A stretch of DNA of 64,000 nt from Paracoccus gahaiensis (GTDB lineage: Bacteria > Pseudomonadota > Alphaproteobacteria > Rhodobacterales > Rhodobacteraceae): the NCBI RefSeq assembly GCF_005048225.1, contig NZ_SUNI01000009.1, forward strand, positions 62,001 through 126,000, given 5' to 3'. The translations under genes and the position numbers were made by a program. The notes beneath the pieces were generated by a model. It saw only the letters and a program-made list of their open reading frames with translations, searched no databases and was not told the origin of the DNA. The number at the start of each line of letters is the position of its first letter. Within the stretch, counting starts at the first letter, position 1. Shown one piece after another: positions 47,953-54,912 of the stretch.

Positions 47953-48105
47953 TTAGACGGAGGTGGCCTCTTGCCGTTCCATCCGCTCGCGGACGGCGCG
48001 GATCACTTCGCTGTTCTGGCTCGAACCGTTCAGCCGAGCCTGATCAGCCAGCCATGCCTTCACGTCGGCAGGAAAGCGGATGGGCAGTTGCTTCATCTCG
48101 GTCAT
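47953..48105 (-). CDS. Ribbon-helix-helix (Arc-like) DNA-binding protein, 50 aa
   Basis: Very short gene: MTEMKQLPIRFPADVKAWLA, then DQARLNGSSQNSEVIRAVRE and RMERQEATSV. The pattern beta-strand (QLPIRFP), helix (DVKAWLADQARLNG), helix (SQNSEVIRAVRERM) is that of Arc/MetJ/CopG repressors. Start at 48105 is preceded by AGGAGAACTGC. It is divergent from another RHH gene at 48199, with palindromic sites between them, and heads the likely transcript of the two cargo candidates. Probably an autoregulator. Confidence 0.75.
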   Translation of the reverse strand: MTEMKQLPIRFPADVKAWLADQARLNGSSQNSEVIRAVRERMERQEATSV

Positions 48106-48118
48106 GCAGTTCTCCTAT

Positions 48119-48180
48119 CACCGTGCTACTATATAGCACCGTGCTATGATTGCTTGTCAAGAAGTAATCGCACAGTGCTA
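48119..48180. promoter_or_regulatory. Shared operator and promoter of the two RHH genes
   Basis: The perfectly symmetric-armed ATAGCAC-C-GTGCTAT (48133-48147) is flanked by further half-sites CACCGTGCTA (48119-48128) and CACAGTGCTA (48171-48180). On the minus strand TTGACA (48155-48160) and TATATA (48130-48135) form a promoter with a 19-base spacer (18 if shifted by one). The central palindrome lies between and over these hexamers, so bound repressor would block the leftward promoter. Confidence 0.7.
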
Positions 48181-48198
48181 TGAAAAAGAGGTGTGGCT

Positions 48199-48462
48199 AT
48201 GAATGCTAAAGCTGGGCGCGGATCTGACCAGTTCATGCTTCGGCTGCCTGAAGGCATGCGAGATCGAATCAAGCTCTCCGCTGACCGAAACAGCCGTTCG
48301 ATGAATGCTGAGATCGTCGCAACTTTGGACAAAGCCTACCCCGCTGCGGACTACGAGGCTTTGGCTTACGCTTTAGTCGAGGTTCTGCAACATATGCCCG
48401 ATGATGAAAGCAAAGCTCTCACCGATCTGATTAATCAGCGAATTGCTAAGTGGACCCGCTAG
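48199..48462 (+). CDS. Arc-family DNA-binding protein
   Basis: The ATG at 48199 (MNAKAGRGSDQFMLRLPEGM, 87 aa) has AGAGG 8 bases before it; a GTG two codons upstream is possible. The Arc fold is clear: strand DQFMLRLPEGM, helix RDRIKLSADRNSRS, helix MNAEIVATLDKAYP. The C-terminal half (YALVEVLQHMPDDESKALTD) may be a dimer or effector part, as in phage Mnt/Arc-like regulators. The plus-strand direction opposes nearly all other element genes; it may set the lysogenic or repressed state. Confidence 0.8.
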   Translation: MNAKAGRGSDQFMLRLPEGMRDRIKLSADRNSRSMNAEIVATLDKAYPAADYEALAYALVEVLQHMPDDESKALTDLINQRIAKWTR

Positions 48463-48510
48463 GACTCGACAGGAGCCTCGGCGCCGCGCACCCTTGGGTT
48501 GCGGCAACCG

Positions 48511-48816
48511 ATGGAGAATCAAGTGGCAGAAGATATCCGGTGGAACACTGACCACAGCTCAGCAGTCGGTGGTGTACTGCTTACAGGTTTAGTTTATGCG
48601 CTCCGGCGGCTAGATCAGACAAAGCAACCTGAAGGATGGCACCAAGACCTGTTCGAACAAATATCGGCACATCTTGATGACACCCCGAAAATTCCTACTC
48701 GCGGCGATCCTGAAAGAGTGCAGGCAATAGAGAAGTTCGGCAGCTCTGAAGCCATGCGCGAAGCGCACCAGGTCCTAGAGAAGGTTTTCGCGCTGGCGCT
48801 TGGGCAGGCTCGATAA
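48511..48816 (+). CDS. Hypothetical protein downstream of the Arc-like gene
   Basis: A 101-residue protein starting MENQVAEDIRWNTDHSSAVG; a TTG four codons earlier is also open. Helical and slightly acidic, with ALRRLDQTKQPEGWHQDLFE and EAMREAHQVLEKVFALALGQ. No family recognised. Probably co-transcribed with the Arc-like regulator 48 bases upstream. Its last 122 bases overlap a gene on the other strand (48695-48898). Confidence 0.5.
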   Translation: MENQVAEDIRWNTDHSSAVGGVLLTGLVYALRRLDQTKQPEGWHQDLFEQISAHLDDTPKIPTRGDPERVQAIEKFGSSEAMREAHQVLEKVFALALGQAR

Positions 48817-48898
48817 AGCGAACCACCGCCGTCTGCTGGCCCGCTTCATCCTCCTCAATCCAAAAATTCTGGCTGAACTCTACAATCCGATGCGACAT
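48695..48898 (-). CDS. Small hypothetical protein after the tape-measure gene
   Basis: A 67-residue frame, MSHRIVEFSQNFWIEEDEAG, with a good ribosome site (AGGGGA, 6 bases before the ATG). It is the next minus-strand gene after the tape-measure gene. Only the first 27 codons are free of overlap with the opposite gene, and the later part (GPGALRAWLQSCRTSLLPAL) looks less protein-like, so the C-terminus is doubtful. No function suggested. Confidence 0.4.
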   Translation of the reverse strand: MSHRIVEFSQNFWIEEDEAGQQTAVVRFIEPAQAPARKPSLGPGALRAWLQSCRTSLLPALFQDRRE

Positions 48899-48927
48899 GA
48901 TTTTCCCCTAAGTTGTGATTTGGTAGA

Positions 48928-48953
48928 GGCCCCGGCAGCGTCATGCCGGGGCC
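48928..48953 (-). other. Perfect 10-bp hairpin below the tape-measure gene
   Basis: GGCCCCGGCA-GCGTCA-TGCCGGGGCC. No T run on either side, so it is a processing or attenuation structure at best; it lies in the 157-base gap between the tape-measure gene and the small gene at 48695-48898. Confidence 0.4.
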
Positions 48954-49055
48954 CTGCCCAAACGCGGGCGTGACCGGTCTTTCCGGTCTGAGCTGTCCCC
49001 GCCCCCGATGCGTGACAGCCTGCCTAGCCCCTGAACCCAAGGGACCCGGCCTATC

Positions 49056-51107
49056 TCAGACCCGGCGCCTGCTGCCGGTTTTCTGGTTCGTCAGGTTTGC
49101 AGACACGCGCCCCTGTGCCGTCGCTGCCTGCTGACTGATCTGGACGCTCTGCCCCTTGGCTTCCGAGAGGATGCGCGCTTCTAGGTCCGGCGATAGATCG
49201 ACCATCAGAACAGACTGCCCGCCGCCCAGTTGGTTGTTCGGGATGACCATGCCGCTGTTGCGGGGCACGATGACCTCAGGGCCACGCTCACCGACCAGAT
49301 AGGCCGATCCGCCAGACACCGGCCCGCCGTTCGCACGGGCGCCTGCCAGCCGCAGGGCACCGGTCAGCTTGTCGCCGCCGCCTGCGAGGAAGTTCATGGC
49401 GCCAGACAACAGCCCGCCGCCACCGCCCCCGCCGAACTGTCCCGCCAGGGCGCTGCGGATGCCGCTGGTCAGGATGTCGGACGCGATGCCCTTCAGGACT
49501 TGCGCCAAACCGTCCCGCAGGCTCTCACCCGCGACCAGCGCCCCCGCCATGGCGTCAGCAATGCCGTCAATCGCATCTTCAAATTGTGCCTGAGACTTCT
49601 CTGCGGCCTCAAGTTCAGCCGTCAGACGTCCGAATTGTTCCGCCTGTGCGTCGATCTGCGCCGACAGCTCCGCATTGACCGGGATGCCGCGCTTCTTCGC
49701 CTCGTCCAGCAGTTCCCACCGGGCCTCTGCAACGGCGATTTCCTCGTTCGTCTTGCCGATCAGCGTCAGTTCGCGCTCAAGGTTGAGCAGGTCGCGTTCC
49801 ATGTTCTCGAAGAACGGGCGCTCTTCCTTGCCTGCCCCGCCCGATCTTCCCTTTCGGCCACCACCCCCGGCGCGCGCAGCCTTGGCCCGTGCAGCCTCGG
49901 CAGCGGCCATCTGTTCCTGCCAGTCATAGCGGAAGGTTTGCTGTTCCTGCAGATCCAAGCCCCCGGCGCGGGCTGTAATGCTTTCGCCGTTCCCGAAGCG
50001 GCCCAGGCTAGGGATGCCAATCGTTCCGGAAACGCTGTTTGCCGCCTGGATAGCAGCCCCGAGAGCCCGCGTTAGATTGATTGCGCTGGCGGTCGCGGCA
50101 TCGATCGATCCGGGGATCTGCGCGACGTTCGCCACAATATCGCCGGATGCACTGGCCGCGCCCGAAAGTGCAACAGACAGCTCCGAGGCAGCCAAGGTGC
50201 CTGTGATGGTCTGCCGCGTGCCATCCCGAAGATTGTCGTTGAGATAGCCGGACTCGGAATTGGCCTTGGTCAGGAATTCCGACAGCCTCAGCATTGCATC
50301 TGCCATCGCCTCGGGCGTGGCTGCCGCCTGCTGATCGGCCAAAAGGTCGCGCAGCTCGCGGGCCTGATCCACCGTCAGGGCATATTCTTCCTGCAACATC
50401 TGCGTCTGCTCTGTGAGCGCGCGCTGTGCTGCCGTGCCTTCGTTCAGGAAGTCCTCGGGCGCCAGGGCGCCTTGTGCAGCGTCGATACGCGCCAAGGTAT
50501 CCAGCGCCCCTTGGAAGGTCGTGGAGATAGCGTCTGCGCTGTCACGCAGCGAGGATATGGCGTCGATCTTGGCAATCTCGGCAAGCTGAACCAGCAGCCG
50601 CTGCGCTGCGCCCGCCGCTAGGCCATATTTCTCGACCAGCTCCGCAGTCGGGGCGTTCGCTGCTTCAACGGCGCTGTAGTATTCATCGAGGGACGAATTC
50701 AGATCCTTGAGTGCGTCATCCAAGCCCTTGGCTTCTTCGCCAGCCCCAAAGAAGCTGGCCGCAAGGGGGATACCGGCAGCCGCAACCAGCCCCAAGGCGC
50801 CACCAAGGACGCCAAAGCCAGCCAATAGCTGCGGGAGTTGCTGTCCAAGAGCGCGCGCAGTGCCTTGCCCGGCCTCAATCTGAACGAAGATGTCCTGAAG
50901 CTGATAGCCGACGTTCTGCAGGCTGTTGCGAGCCTGGCCAGACATACTGCCGAAGGACTTACTGATCTGCTGATTGCCTTTCACAAAGCCCTGTTCAGAC
51001 TTTCTGGCTGCGCCAATCGCCTTCGCTTCAAGGCGTGCCAACTGCTGCAGAAACTTCTGTTCCGTCAGGCCAATCGGGAGGATAAGACCAGCTTCAGCTT
51101 CCGCCAT
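49056..51107 (-). CDS. Phage tail tape-measure protein
   Basis: A 683-residue protein (MAEAEAGLILPIGLTEQKFL). The N-terminal helical region QLARLEAKAIGAARKSEQGF and QARNSLQNVGYQLQDIFVQI is typical of tail tape-measure proteins of Rhodobacterales siphophages. It is followed by a hydrophobic part (GVLGGALGLVAAAGIPLAAS), a long coiled coil and a C-terminal LAGARANGGPVSGGSAYLVG with ERGPEVIVPRNSGMVI, the usual tape-measure end. I prefer the ATG at 51107; one at 51125 is open too and would deepen the overlap with the preceding gene. No other tail gene is present. Confidence 0.88.
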   Translation of the reverse strand: MAEAEAGLILPIGLTEQKFLQQLARLEAKAIGAARKSEQGFVKGNQQISKSFGSMSGQARNSLQNVGYQLQDIFVQIEAGQGTARALGQQLPQLLAGFGVLGGALGLVAAAGIPLAASFFGAGEEAKGLDDALKDLNSSLDEYYSAVEAANAPTAELVEKYGLAAGAAQRLLVQLAEIAKIDAISSLRDSADAISTTFQGALDTLARIDAAQGALAPEDFLNEGTAAQRALTEQTQMLQEEYALTVDQARELRDLLADQQAAATPEAMADAMLRLSEFLTKANSESGYLNDNLRDGTRQTITGTLAASELSVALSGAASASGDIVANVAQIPGSIDAATASAINLTRALGAAIQAANSVSGTIGIPSLGRFGNGESITARAGGLDLQEQQTFRYDWQEQMAAAEAARAKAARAGGGGRKGRSGGAGKEERPFFENMERDLLNLERELTLIGKTNEEIAVAEARWELLDEAKKRGIPVNAELSAQIDAQAEQFGRLTAELEAAEKSQAQFEDAIDGIADAMAGALVAGESLRDGLAQVLKGIASDILTSGIRSALAGQFGGGGGGGLLSGAMNFLAGGGDKLTGALRLAGARANGGPVSGGSAYLVGERGPEVIVPRNSGMVIPNNQLGGGQSVLMVDLSPDLEARILSEAKGQSVQISQQAATAQGRVSANLTNQKTGSRRRV

Positions 51108-51333
51108 GGGAAATGCCCTTTCCATCTACCGGCTGTTCGAAGGCCTGGAGCAGCGTCCGGCGCAGGCGCTGAGTCTTGGCGACAACCCTTTCAGCCGAGA
51201 TGATCTGATTGAGGGTAGGCAGCGCATCTTCCAGCGCCTGGTTGATCTGCTCACGTGTCGCGCCGGTCGCGGCCATGGTGTCGGCCATGTCCTTCGCGAG
51301 CTTGATTGCGTGCTTGATTGCCTGGTCAGCCAT
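51094..51333 (-). CDS. Small hypothetical protein between capsid and tape measure
   Basis: A 79-residue helical protein (MADQAIKHAIKLAKDMADTM, then GATREQINQALEDALPTLNQ). Position before a tape-measure gene is where siphophages encode tail assembly chaperones, but there is no visible frameshift pair and no sequence match I recognise. Coupled on both sides: start overlaps the previous stop by one base, and the stop lies within the tape-measure start. Confidence 0.6.
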   Translation of the reverse strand: MADQAIKHAIKLAKDMADTMAATGATREQINQALEDALPTLNQIISAERVVAKTQRLRRTLLQAFEQPVDGKGISHGGS

Positions 51334-51605
51334 CAGCGCGCCTCCAGCTGTGCGATACGATCCCGGCCCGCCCGAACCTCGTCTTCCAGCTTTTTGAGCC
51401 GTTCGTTGGCCCAGTTCAGGGAAACGAGAGTCATGCCCCGCATGAAGGCTTCATCAGCCATTTGAGGGCGCACCTCCGTGATGCTCTTGCCGGTGGATGC
51501 CGCAGTCGCTGCCATGGCCTCATCTGCGAACATATGAGCCGCGTGGTTCATCACCGCTTTCCGCTCGTCGTCCGTCAGATGGTACGGGAAAGCCGGGGTT
51601 TTCAT
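51333..51605 (-). CDS. Small hypothetical protein downstream of the capsid gene
   Basis: A 90-residue protein, MKTPAFPYHLTDDERKAVMN, mainly helical, ending in a coiled-coil stretch (NWANERLKKLEDEVRAGRDR). The start overlaps the capsid stop (ATGA). In a head operon this place could hold a head decoration or connector protein, but size and helical character do not identify one. Real gene by coupling and codon pattern. Confidence 0.6.
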   Translation of the reverse strand: MKTPAFPYHLTDDERKAVMNHAAHMFADEAMAATAASTGKSITEVRPQMADEAFMRGMTLVSLNWANERLKKLEDEVRAGRDRIAQLEAR

Positions 51606-52591
51606 GGCGTCACCGTCAGCGTCAGCTTGGCCATGACGTTCTCGGCAGCCGGCTGCATTGCGAAGGAAAGGACGGCCCGAACCGCAACCATGTTGTGCTG
51701 GAACATGCTCATCAGCGATCCATCGGGCATCTGCAGCGTTGCGGATTGGCTGCCGAAGATCCCCAGGTCCACCGCATCGGCTGCGATGTCGGATGCTGCG
51801 ATCAGCGCAATCTCGTTTTCGCCCAAGGCATCGGTCAGCATTGCTGGCATATCGAAGATCGTGCCGCCGTTCGGGCCGACCGCCAAACGACCGCCTGCAC
51901 TGTAGGGCGCCAGAATGGCCGCTGCAGTGGGGGAGAGAACCCAACGCAGGCGCTGGCCTGCTTTGGTGAAGAGGGCTCCTAGCGCTTGCTGTAGGCCCGC
52001 TACGGCCCCTTCTTCGCCGGTAACGTCCGCAATGAACTCTTGCGGGTTGGTGGCGTCCAAGATCTCGAACATGCGCAGGTCTGCCGCTTTGGCAATCGCG
52101 TTGCGCACCAGGGCGGTGACATAGGCTTGGCCGGGGGCGTCGAGGCGGCGCCATGCTTCCTTGTTGGCGACGATGATTGCACCCACGGACTCAGGCTGCA
52201 GCCTGACGCTGTCCATCTCGAAATCAGACACGGGGATAATTTGCCCCTCTACGTGCTGGTGCGCGATGGGCTCCGTGGTCGCAAACAACAGGGGGGTGTT
52301 GATAGGCGCGCGCTGGAAGGAGCGATCCGTCAGCATCCGCAGGTAGGCGCTCGAAGTTGCGGCCAGTTCGAGGAAGGCCAGGACGGCAGTCGTCGCGCCA
52401 GCTTCAGCCAGACTGTCAGTGGACAGCGACTTGACCACATCGATGGCACGTTGAGGCGCCCGGTGCTCTTCCATGATTTCCGCATTCCAGCGCAGCGCCT
52501 TCGAGCGGGCAATCCAGCCGATAGAAGCCGCCTCTTCCAGTTTACGGGCAGATGCCGAAATATCGGCCATTCGTTGATTGAAGCTAGTCAT
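51602..52591 (-). CDS. Phage major capsid protein (HK97 fold)
   Basis: A 329-residue shell protein. The A-domain and E-loop regions typical of HK97-type capsids can be seen: RMLTDRSFQRAPINTPLLFA near residue 85, VRLQPESVGAIIVANKEAWR near residue 130 (capsid 'K-x-G-x-I-x-x-T/N-x-E' pattern), YVTALVRNAIAKAADLRMFE, then the P-loop side LLSPTAAAILAPYS-like sequence and GGTIFDMPAMLTDALGENEI. It is short and has no N-terminal scaffold (delta) domain nor a neighbouring protease gene. Identification is by pattern, without a search. Confidence 0.78.
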   Translation of the reverse strand: MTSFNQRMADISASARKLEEAASIGWIARSKALRWNAEIMEEHRAPQRAIDVVKSLSTDSLAEAGATTAVLAFLELAATSSAYLRMLTDRSFQRAPINTPLLFATTEPIAHQHVEGQIIPVSDFEMDSVRLQPESVGAIIVANKEAWRRLDAPGQAYVTALVRNAIAKAADLRMFEILDATNPQEFIADVTGEEGAVAGLQQALGALFTKAGQRLRWVLSPTAAAILAPYSAGGRLAVGPNGGTIFDMPAMLTDALGENEIALIAASDIAADAVDLGIFGSQSATLQMPDGSLMSMFQHNMVAVRAVLSFAMQPAAENVMAKLTLTVTP

Positions 52592-52661
52592 GTGATGAAC
52601 CTCTGATTTCCTTGATTAAAGGATACTAGATTCATGTTATGTTCGCGACGGGGTGGGTGAC

Positions 52662-53021
52662 TTAGCCAGCCAAAGTCACCACGCGCCATAGGACGCCCGC
52701 GCGCGTGCGCTCAGTTCGCTCGATCACCTCTGCCGACCGGCCTGACAGCCATCGCCCAAGGCTTTTGACGCTAGTGATAGACAGCCCCGAAAATGCCTGT
52801 GCAACATCTGGTGTCGGCTCGCCTGTGGCTTCGGCTGCCGCGCGCAACGCCTCGACGCTCTGCCAGAGTTCTGAAGCTGTAAACCAATCGCCACCGGTCA
52901 GCTCTGCAATCATTGGCATAGGATCGATTACGGCAGGTTCGTCGATAAGGCCGACCAGCTGCGCCAGCATTGCCTCGATGCGCTCCAGCCTGCGTAGGAT
53001 TGCTGCGTCATGCACGCTCAT
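52662..53021 (-). CDS. Hypothetical protein between small terminase and capsid, possibly DNA-binding
   Basis: A 119-residue protein: N-terminal amphipathic helix (HDAAILRRLERIEAMLAQLV, coiled-coil like), then DWFTASELWQSVEALRAAAE and a C-terminal SITSVKSLGRWLSGRSAEVI with ERTERTRAGVLWRVV. The last part resembles a winged-helix unit (helix, recognition helix, wing), so DNA binding is possible; I do not recognise the family. Start overlaps the stop of the terminase candidate (ATGA). In a full prophage, large terminase and portal would lie here instead. Confidence 0.6.
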   Translation of the reverse strand: MSVHDAAILRRLERIEAMLAQLVGLIDEPAVIDPMPMIAELTGGDWFTASELWQSVEALRAAAEATGEPTPDVAQAFSGLSITSVKSLGRWLSGRSAEVIERTERTRAGVLWRVVTLAG

Positions 53022-53413
53022 TGGCGAGGGCCATCGAACATCGCGAAAGGGTCATCCTCGTTGTCAGATGGCCGATGATTGACGCGCTGCCGGTCAACCG
53101 GTGTTGCGCCAAGCGATGCCAATCCTGCCCGATAGCTGCGAAGAGCCATGCCCGAAAGCGACTTACCCGCGATGATCTGCCCCCGCTGTATTGCCACCAT
53201 CTCCACCAGCGCGCGGTCTTCATACACCAGCCAGGGCAATTCCGTGGCGATGATCCGCCAAGCTCGCCGCGCTTCCGCTGTCAGGTAGCTTGATGGTTCG
53301 CCAAGTGTACGACCTGACAGCTTCGGCTCAGACCGGTCACGGTAACGCTGCGGGTTTTTGCGGTCAGCACCGGTCAGGCGGGCCTTTGCTAGTGAATTGC
53401 GGTGGCGTGACAT
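53018..53413 (-). CDS. Probable phage terminase small subunit (P27-like)
   Basis: A 131-residue protein, MSRHRNSLAKARLTGADRKN, with basic N-terminus, then EPSSYLTAEARRAWRIIATE and LPWLVYEDRALVEMVAIQRG. The pattern 'L-T-x-E-A-x-x-A-W-x-x-I-x-x-E-L-P' followed by 'D-x-x-x-x-E' helices is that of P27-family small terminases, which choose the DNA to be packaged. Start at 53413 follows 16 bases after the preceding frame. No large terminase gene occurs in the element. Identification is by motif only. Confidence 0.6.
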   Translation of the reverse strand: MSRHRNSLAKARLTGADRKNPQRYRDRSEPKLSGRTLGEPSSYLTAEARRAWRIIATELPWLVYEDRALVEMVAIQRGQIIAGKSLSGMALRSYRAGLASLGATPVDRQRVNHRPSDNEDDPFAMFDGPRQ

Positions 53414-53429
53414 GGGGTCTCCGAGGTGC

Positions 53430-53804
53430 TCATTCGTGGACGTTTCTCTGCTTCGGGGAGGCGCGGGTGGTAGGCGAAACCATGGCCATCTGCTGAGCCC
53501 CCCCCTGCCCGGCCCAAATCGGCACATTTGCCCGGTTTTCAGGCAGAAATCGGGTCAAAACCGGCCCATTCGGCTGATATTTCATCGTGCGCGATGCAAA
53601 TGCCCAATTCCTTATTCCAACACTTGGCTTGCGAATGCTTGCGCCGGTTATGCCCATGCTTGGCATCTCGGTCCTGGCCTTAGATTTACCAGTGAGTAGT
53701 GGTAGATAAGGATGTCCCTTCAGGGGGGACTGGTAAGTCATCAATGGGGTGGGTTTACGTCCCTTCTGAGGGGACTGGCTGTCACCTGAGAGGGGACTGG
53801 TCAT
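53430..53804 (-). CDS. Doubtful frame carrying three of the palindromes
   Basis: A 124-codon frame that begins with an ATGA overlap at the stop of the winged-helix gene and ends 16 bases before the small terminase. Its first 35 codons are made of palindromic repeats (SPLSGDSQSPQKG, then SPLKGH). The rest (KPSVGIRNWAFASRTMKYQP) has unusual composition for a folded protein. It may be a real coupled gene, a former C-terminal extension of the upstream gene, or chance openness of a replication or regulatory region. Confidence 0.3.
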   Translation of the reverse strand: MTSPLSGDSQSPQKGRKPTPLMTYQSPLKGHPYLPLLTGKSKARTEMPSMGITGASIRKPSVGIRNWAFASRTMKYQPNGPVLTRFLPENRANVPIWAGQGGAQQMAMVSPTTRASPKQRNVHE

Positions 53805-53852
53805 CTGGTCTTCGTCCCCTTTAAGGTGACAACCTGTCCCCTCTCAGGGGAT
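53714..53852. repeat. Five phased 17-bp palindromes (iteron-like)
   Basis: Units at 53714-53730, 53759-53775, 53781-53797, 53814-53830 and 53836-53852 follow GTCCCCTNNNAGGGGAC with few changes. Start-to-start distances are 45, 22, 33 and 22 bases, close to whole multiples of 11. They span the 3' end of the winged-helix gene and the following frame. The reading frame shifts from unit to unit, so the DNA, not a peptide, is conserved. Candidate binding sites or replication origin of the element. Confidence 0.7.
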
Positions 53853-54307
53853 GGGATATTGTTTTGCCCATTGTGACCTTTGGGGTTCGAGGTCGCGTGC
53901 GCCCTCACCGGGAAGTCGCAGCCTTCCTGCCAGTGCAGATACAGCTTCCTGCCTGCATGCTCGCCCGGCAGCGCCAGTTCGGTGATCTCGTATGTAGGCG
54001 GAGCGCCTCTGCCTTCGACGCCCATCCGCCCATGCTCCCGCAGCACAAGAAAGCCCTTCGCTTGCAGGTCATGGAAGGCGCGCCCAACGGCATCCTTGTC
54101 GCGACCCATGCGTTGCGCCGCCTCTCGTACGGGTAAGCTGATACGCCCGTTATTATTGGCCTGTGGACCTTTCCACTCGAACTTGATCCACGGGTATAAG
54201 TTCTGCCCCAACGGCGACAGAGCGCGCCATGCCGGCGTCTCCATCGTGTTCCGGATCATCTTGGTCCAGTGCTCCGTACGCTCTTCGGACTTGCGATCAC
54301 GCCCCAT
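53801..54307 (-). CDS. Winged-helix replication-like protein
   Basis: A 168-residue protein, MGRDRKSEERTEHWTKMIRN. The N-terminus (ETPAWRALSPLGQNLYPWIK) leads into a winged helix: GRISLPVREAAQRMGRDKDA, then VGRAFHDLQAKGFLVLREHG and a wing with PTYEITELALP. Similar short helix-turn-helix proteins in alphaproteobacterial phages and islands resemble the DNA-binding part of replication initiators. The iteron-like palindromes begin within its last codons, as expected if it binds them. No primase or helicase motif is present, so replication would need host or helper enzymes. Confidence 0.6.
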   Translation of the reverse strand: MGRDRKSEERTEHWTKMIRNTMETPAWRALSPLGQNLYPWIKFEWKGPQANNNGRISLPVREAAQRMGRDKDAVGRAFHDLQAKGFLVLREHGRMGVEGRGAPPTYEITELALPGEHAGRKLYLHWQEGCDFPVRAHATSNPKGHNGQNNIPSPERGQVVTLKGTKTR

Positions 54308-54546
54308 TATTCAGCGCGCTCTATGAGAGGGGCATCGTCATCAGGGTCTGAGCCGCCATGTGGATCATATAGATCTGCGACTAGCCGACGCATGAGGGCA
54401 TATTGCTTTGGGGTTGGCGTCCAGTTCCGACGCCTTGAGTGCTTGGCGATAGACAGGGCAAAGCCCTTGGCCCATCCATCCTTCACGGCCTCGCAGACGC
54501 TCGGCCATGACCACAGCAGCTCTTCGACAGAGGGGCCGGCATTCAT
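54307..54546 (-). CDS. Small hypothetical protein
   Basis: A 79-residue protein, MNAGPSVEELLWSWPSVCEA, with a basic middle (IAKHSRRRNWTPTPKQYALM) and an acidic tail (PHGGSDPDDDAPLIERAE). The pattern 'R-R-x-W-x-P-T-P-K-Q' recalls small proteins found next to replication genes in alphaproteobacterial prophages, but I cannot name a function. The start overlaps the previous stop (ATGA), and the stop overlaps the next start by one base. Confidence 0.6.
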   Translation of the reverse strand: MNAGPSVEELLWSWPSVCEAVKDGWAKGFALSIAKHSRRRNWTPTPKQYALMRRLVADLYDPHGGSDPDDDAPLIERAE

Positions 54547-54902
54547 GATGCAGCCCTCCGCTTCAGAAGCTCGCGAAATGCTGCCTGATCCTGGGCATTC
54601 ATAGCTTCGAACGTGGCAAAGCAATAGGCTTTCAGCTCGGCACGGGTTGCCCAGCTGGCCCAATCACGGGCAGTGGCCATCACGCCGCCAAAAGCGGGCA
54701 GCGGCCCACCTTGGCAGAAGCCTTCGATCAACGTTTCTAGGAATAGTAGGCGGTCGGCAGGGTCACAATCAGCCACAGCGCAAGCTAAAACCCTTGCCGA
54801 ATATTCACGGTTTAGGTTATGGTCAATTATAGACAGCCAGTCTTGAACATCAGCCCCGGCAGCGCCCGCCAGCGTTCCGGGGCATTTGTTTTGCCTCGTC
54901 AT
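54543..54902 (-). CDS. Hypothetical island protein
   Basis: A 119-residue mostly helical protein starting MTRQNKCPGTLAGAAGADVQ at 54902; an upstream Met would run into the AlpA-like gene. Contains DWLSIIDHNLNREYSARVLA, then DPADRLLFLETLIEGFCQGG and ELKAYCFATFEAMNAQDQAA. No known domain recognised. Begins 10 bases after the AlpA-like stop and is coupled to the next gene by ATGA. Confidence 0.6.
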   Translation of the reverse strand: MTRQNKCPGTLAGAAGADVQDWLSIIDHNLNREYSARVLACAVADCDPADRLLFLETLIEGFCQGGPLPAFGGVMATARDWASWATRAELKAYCFATFEAMNAQDQAAFRELLKRRAAS

Positions 54903-54912
54903 GGTGTACCTC

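Noticed and set aside
53714..53852. Reading the five palindromes as a CRISPR array
   Set aside because: Units are only 17 bp, palindromic, with spacers of 5-28 bp of uneven length, and no cas gene is near.
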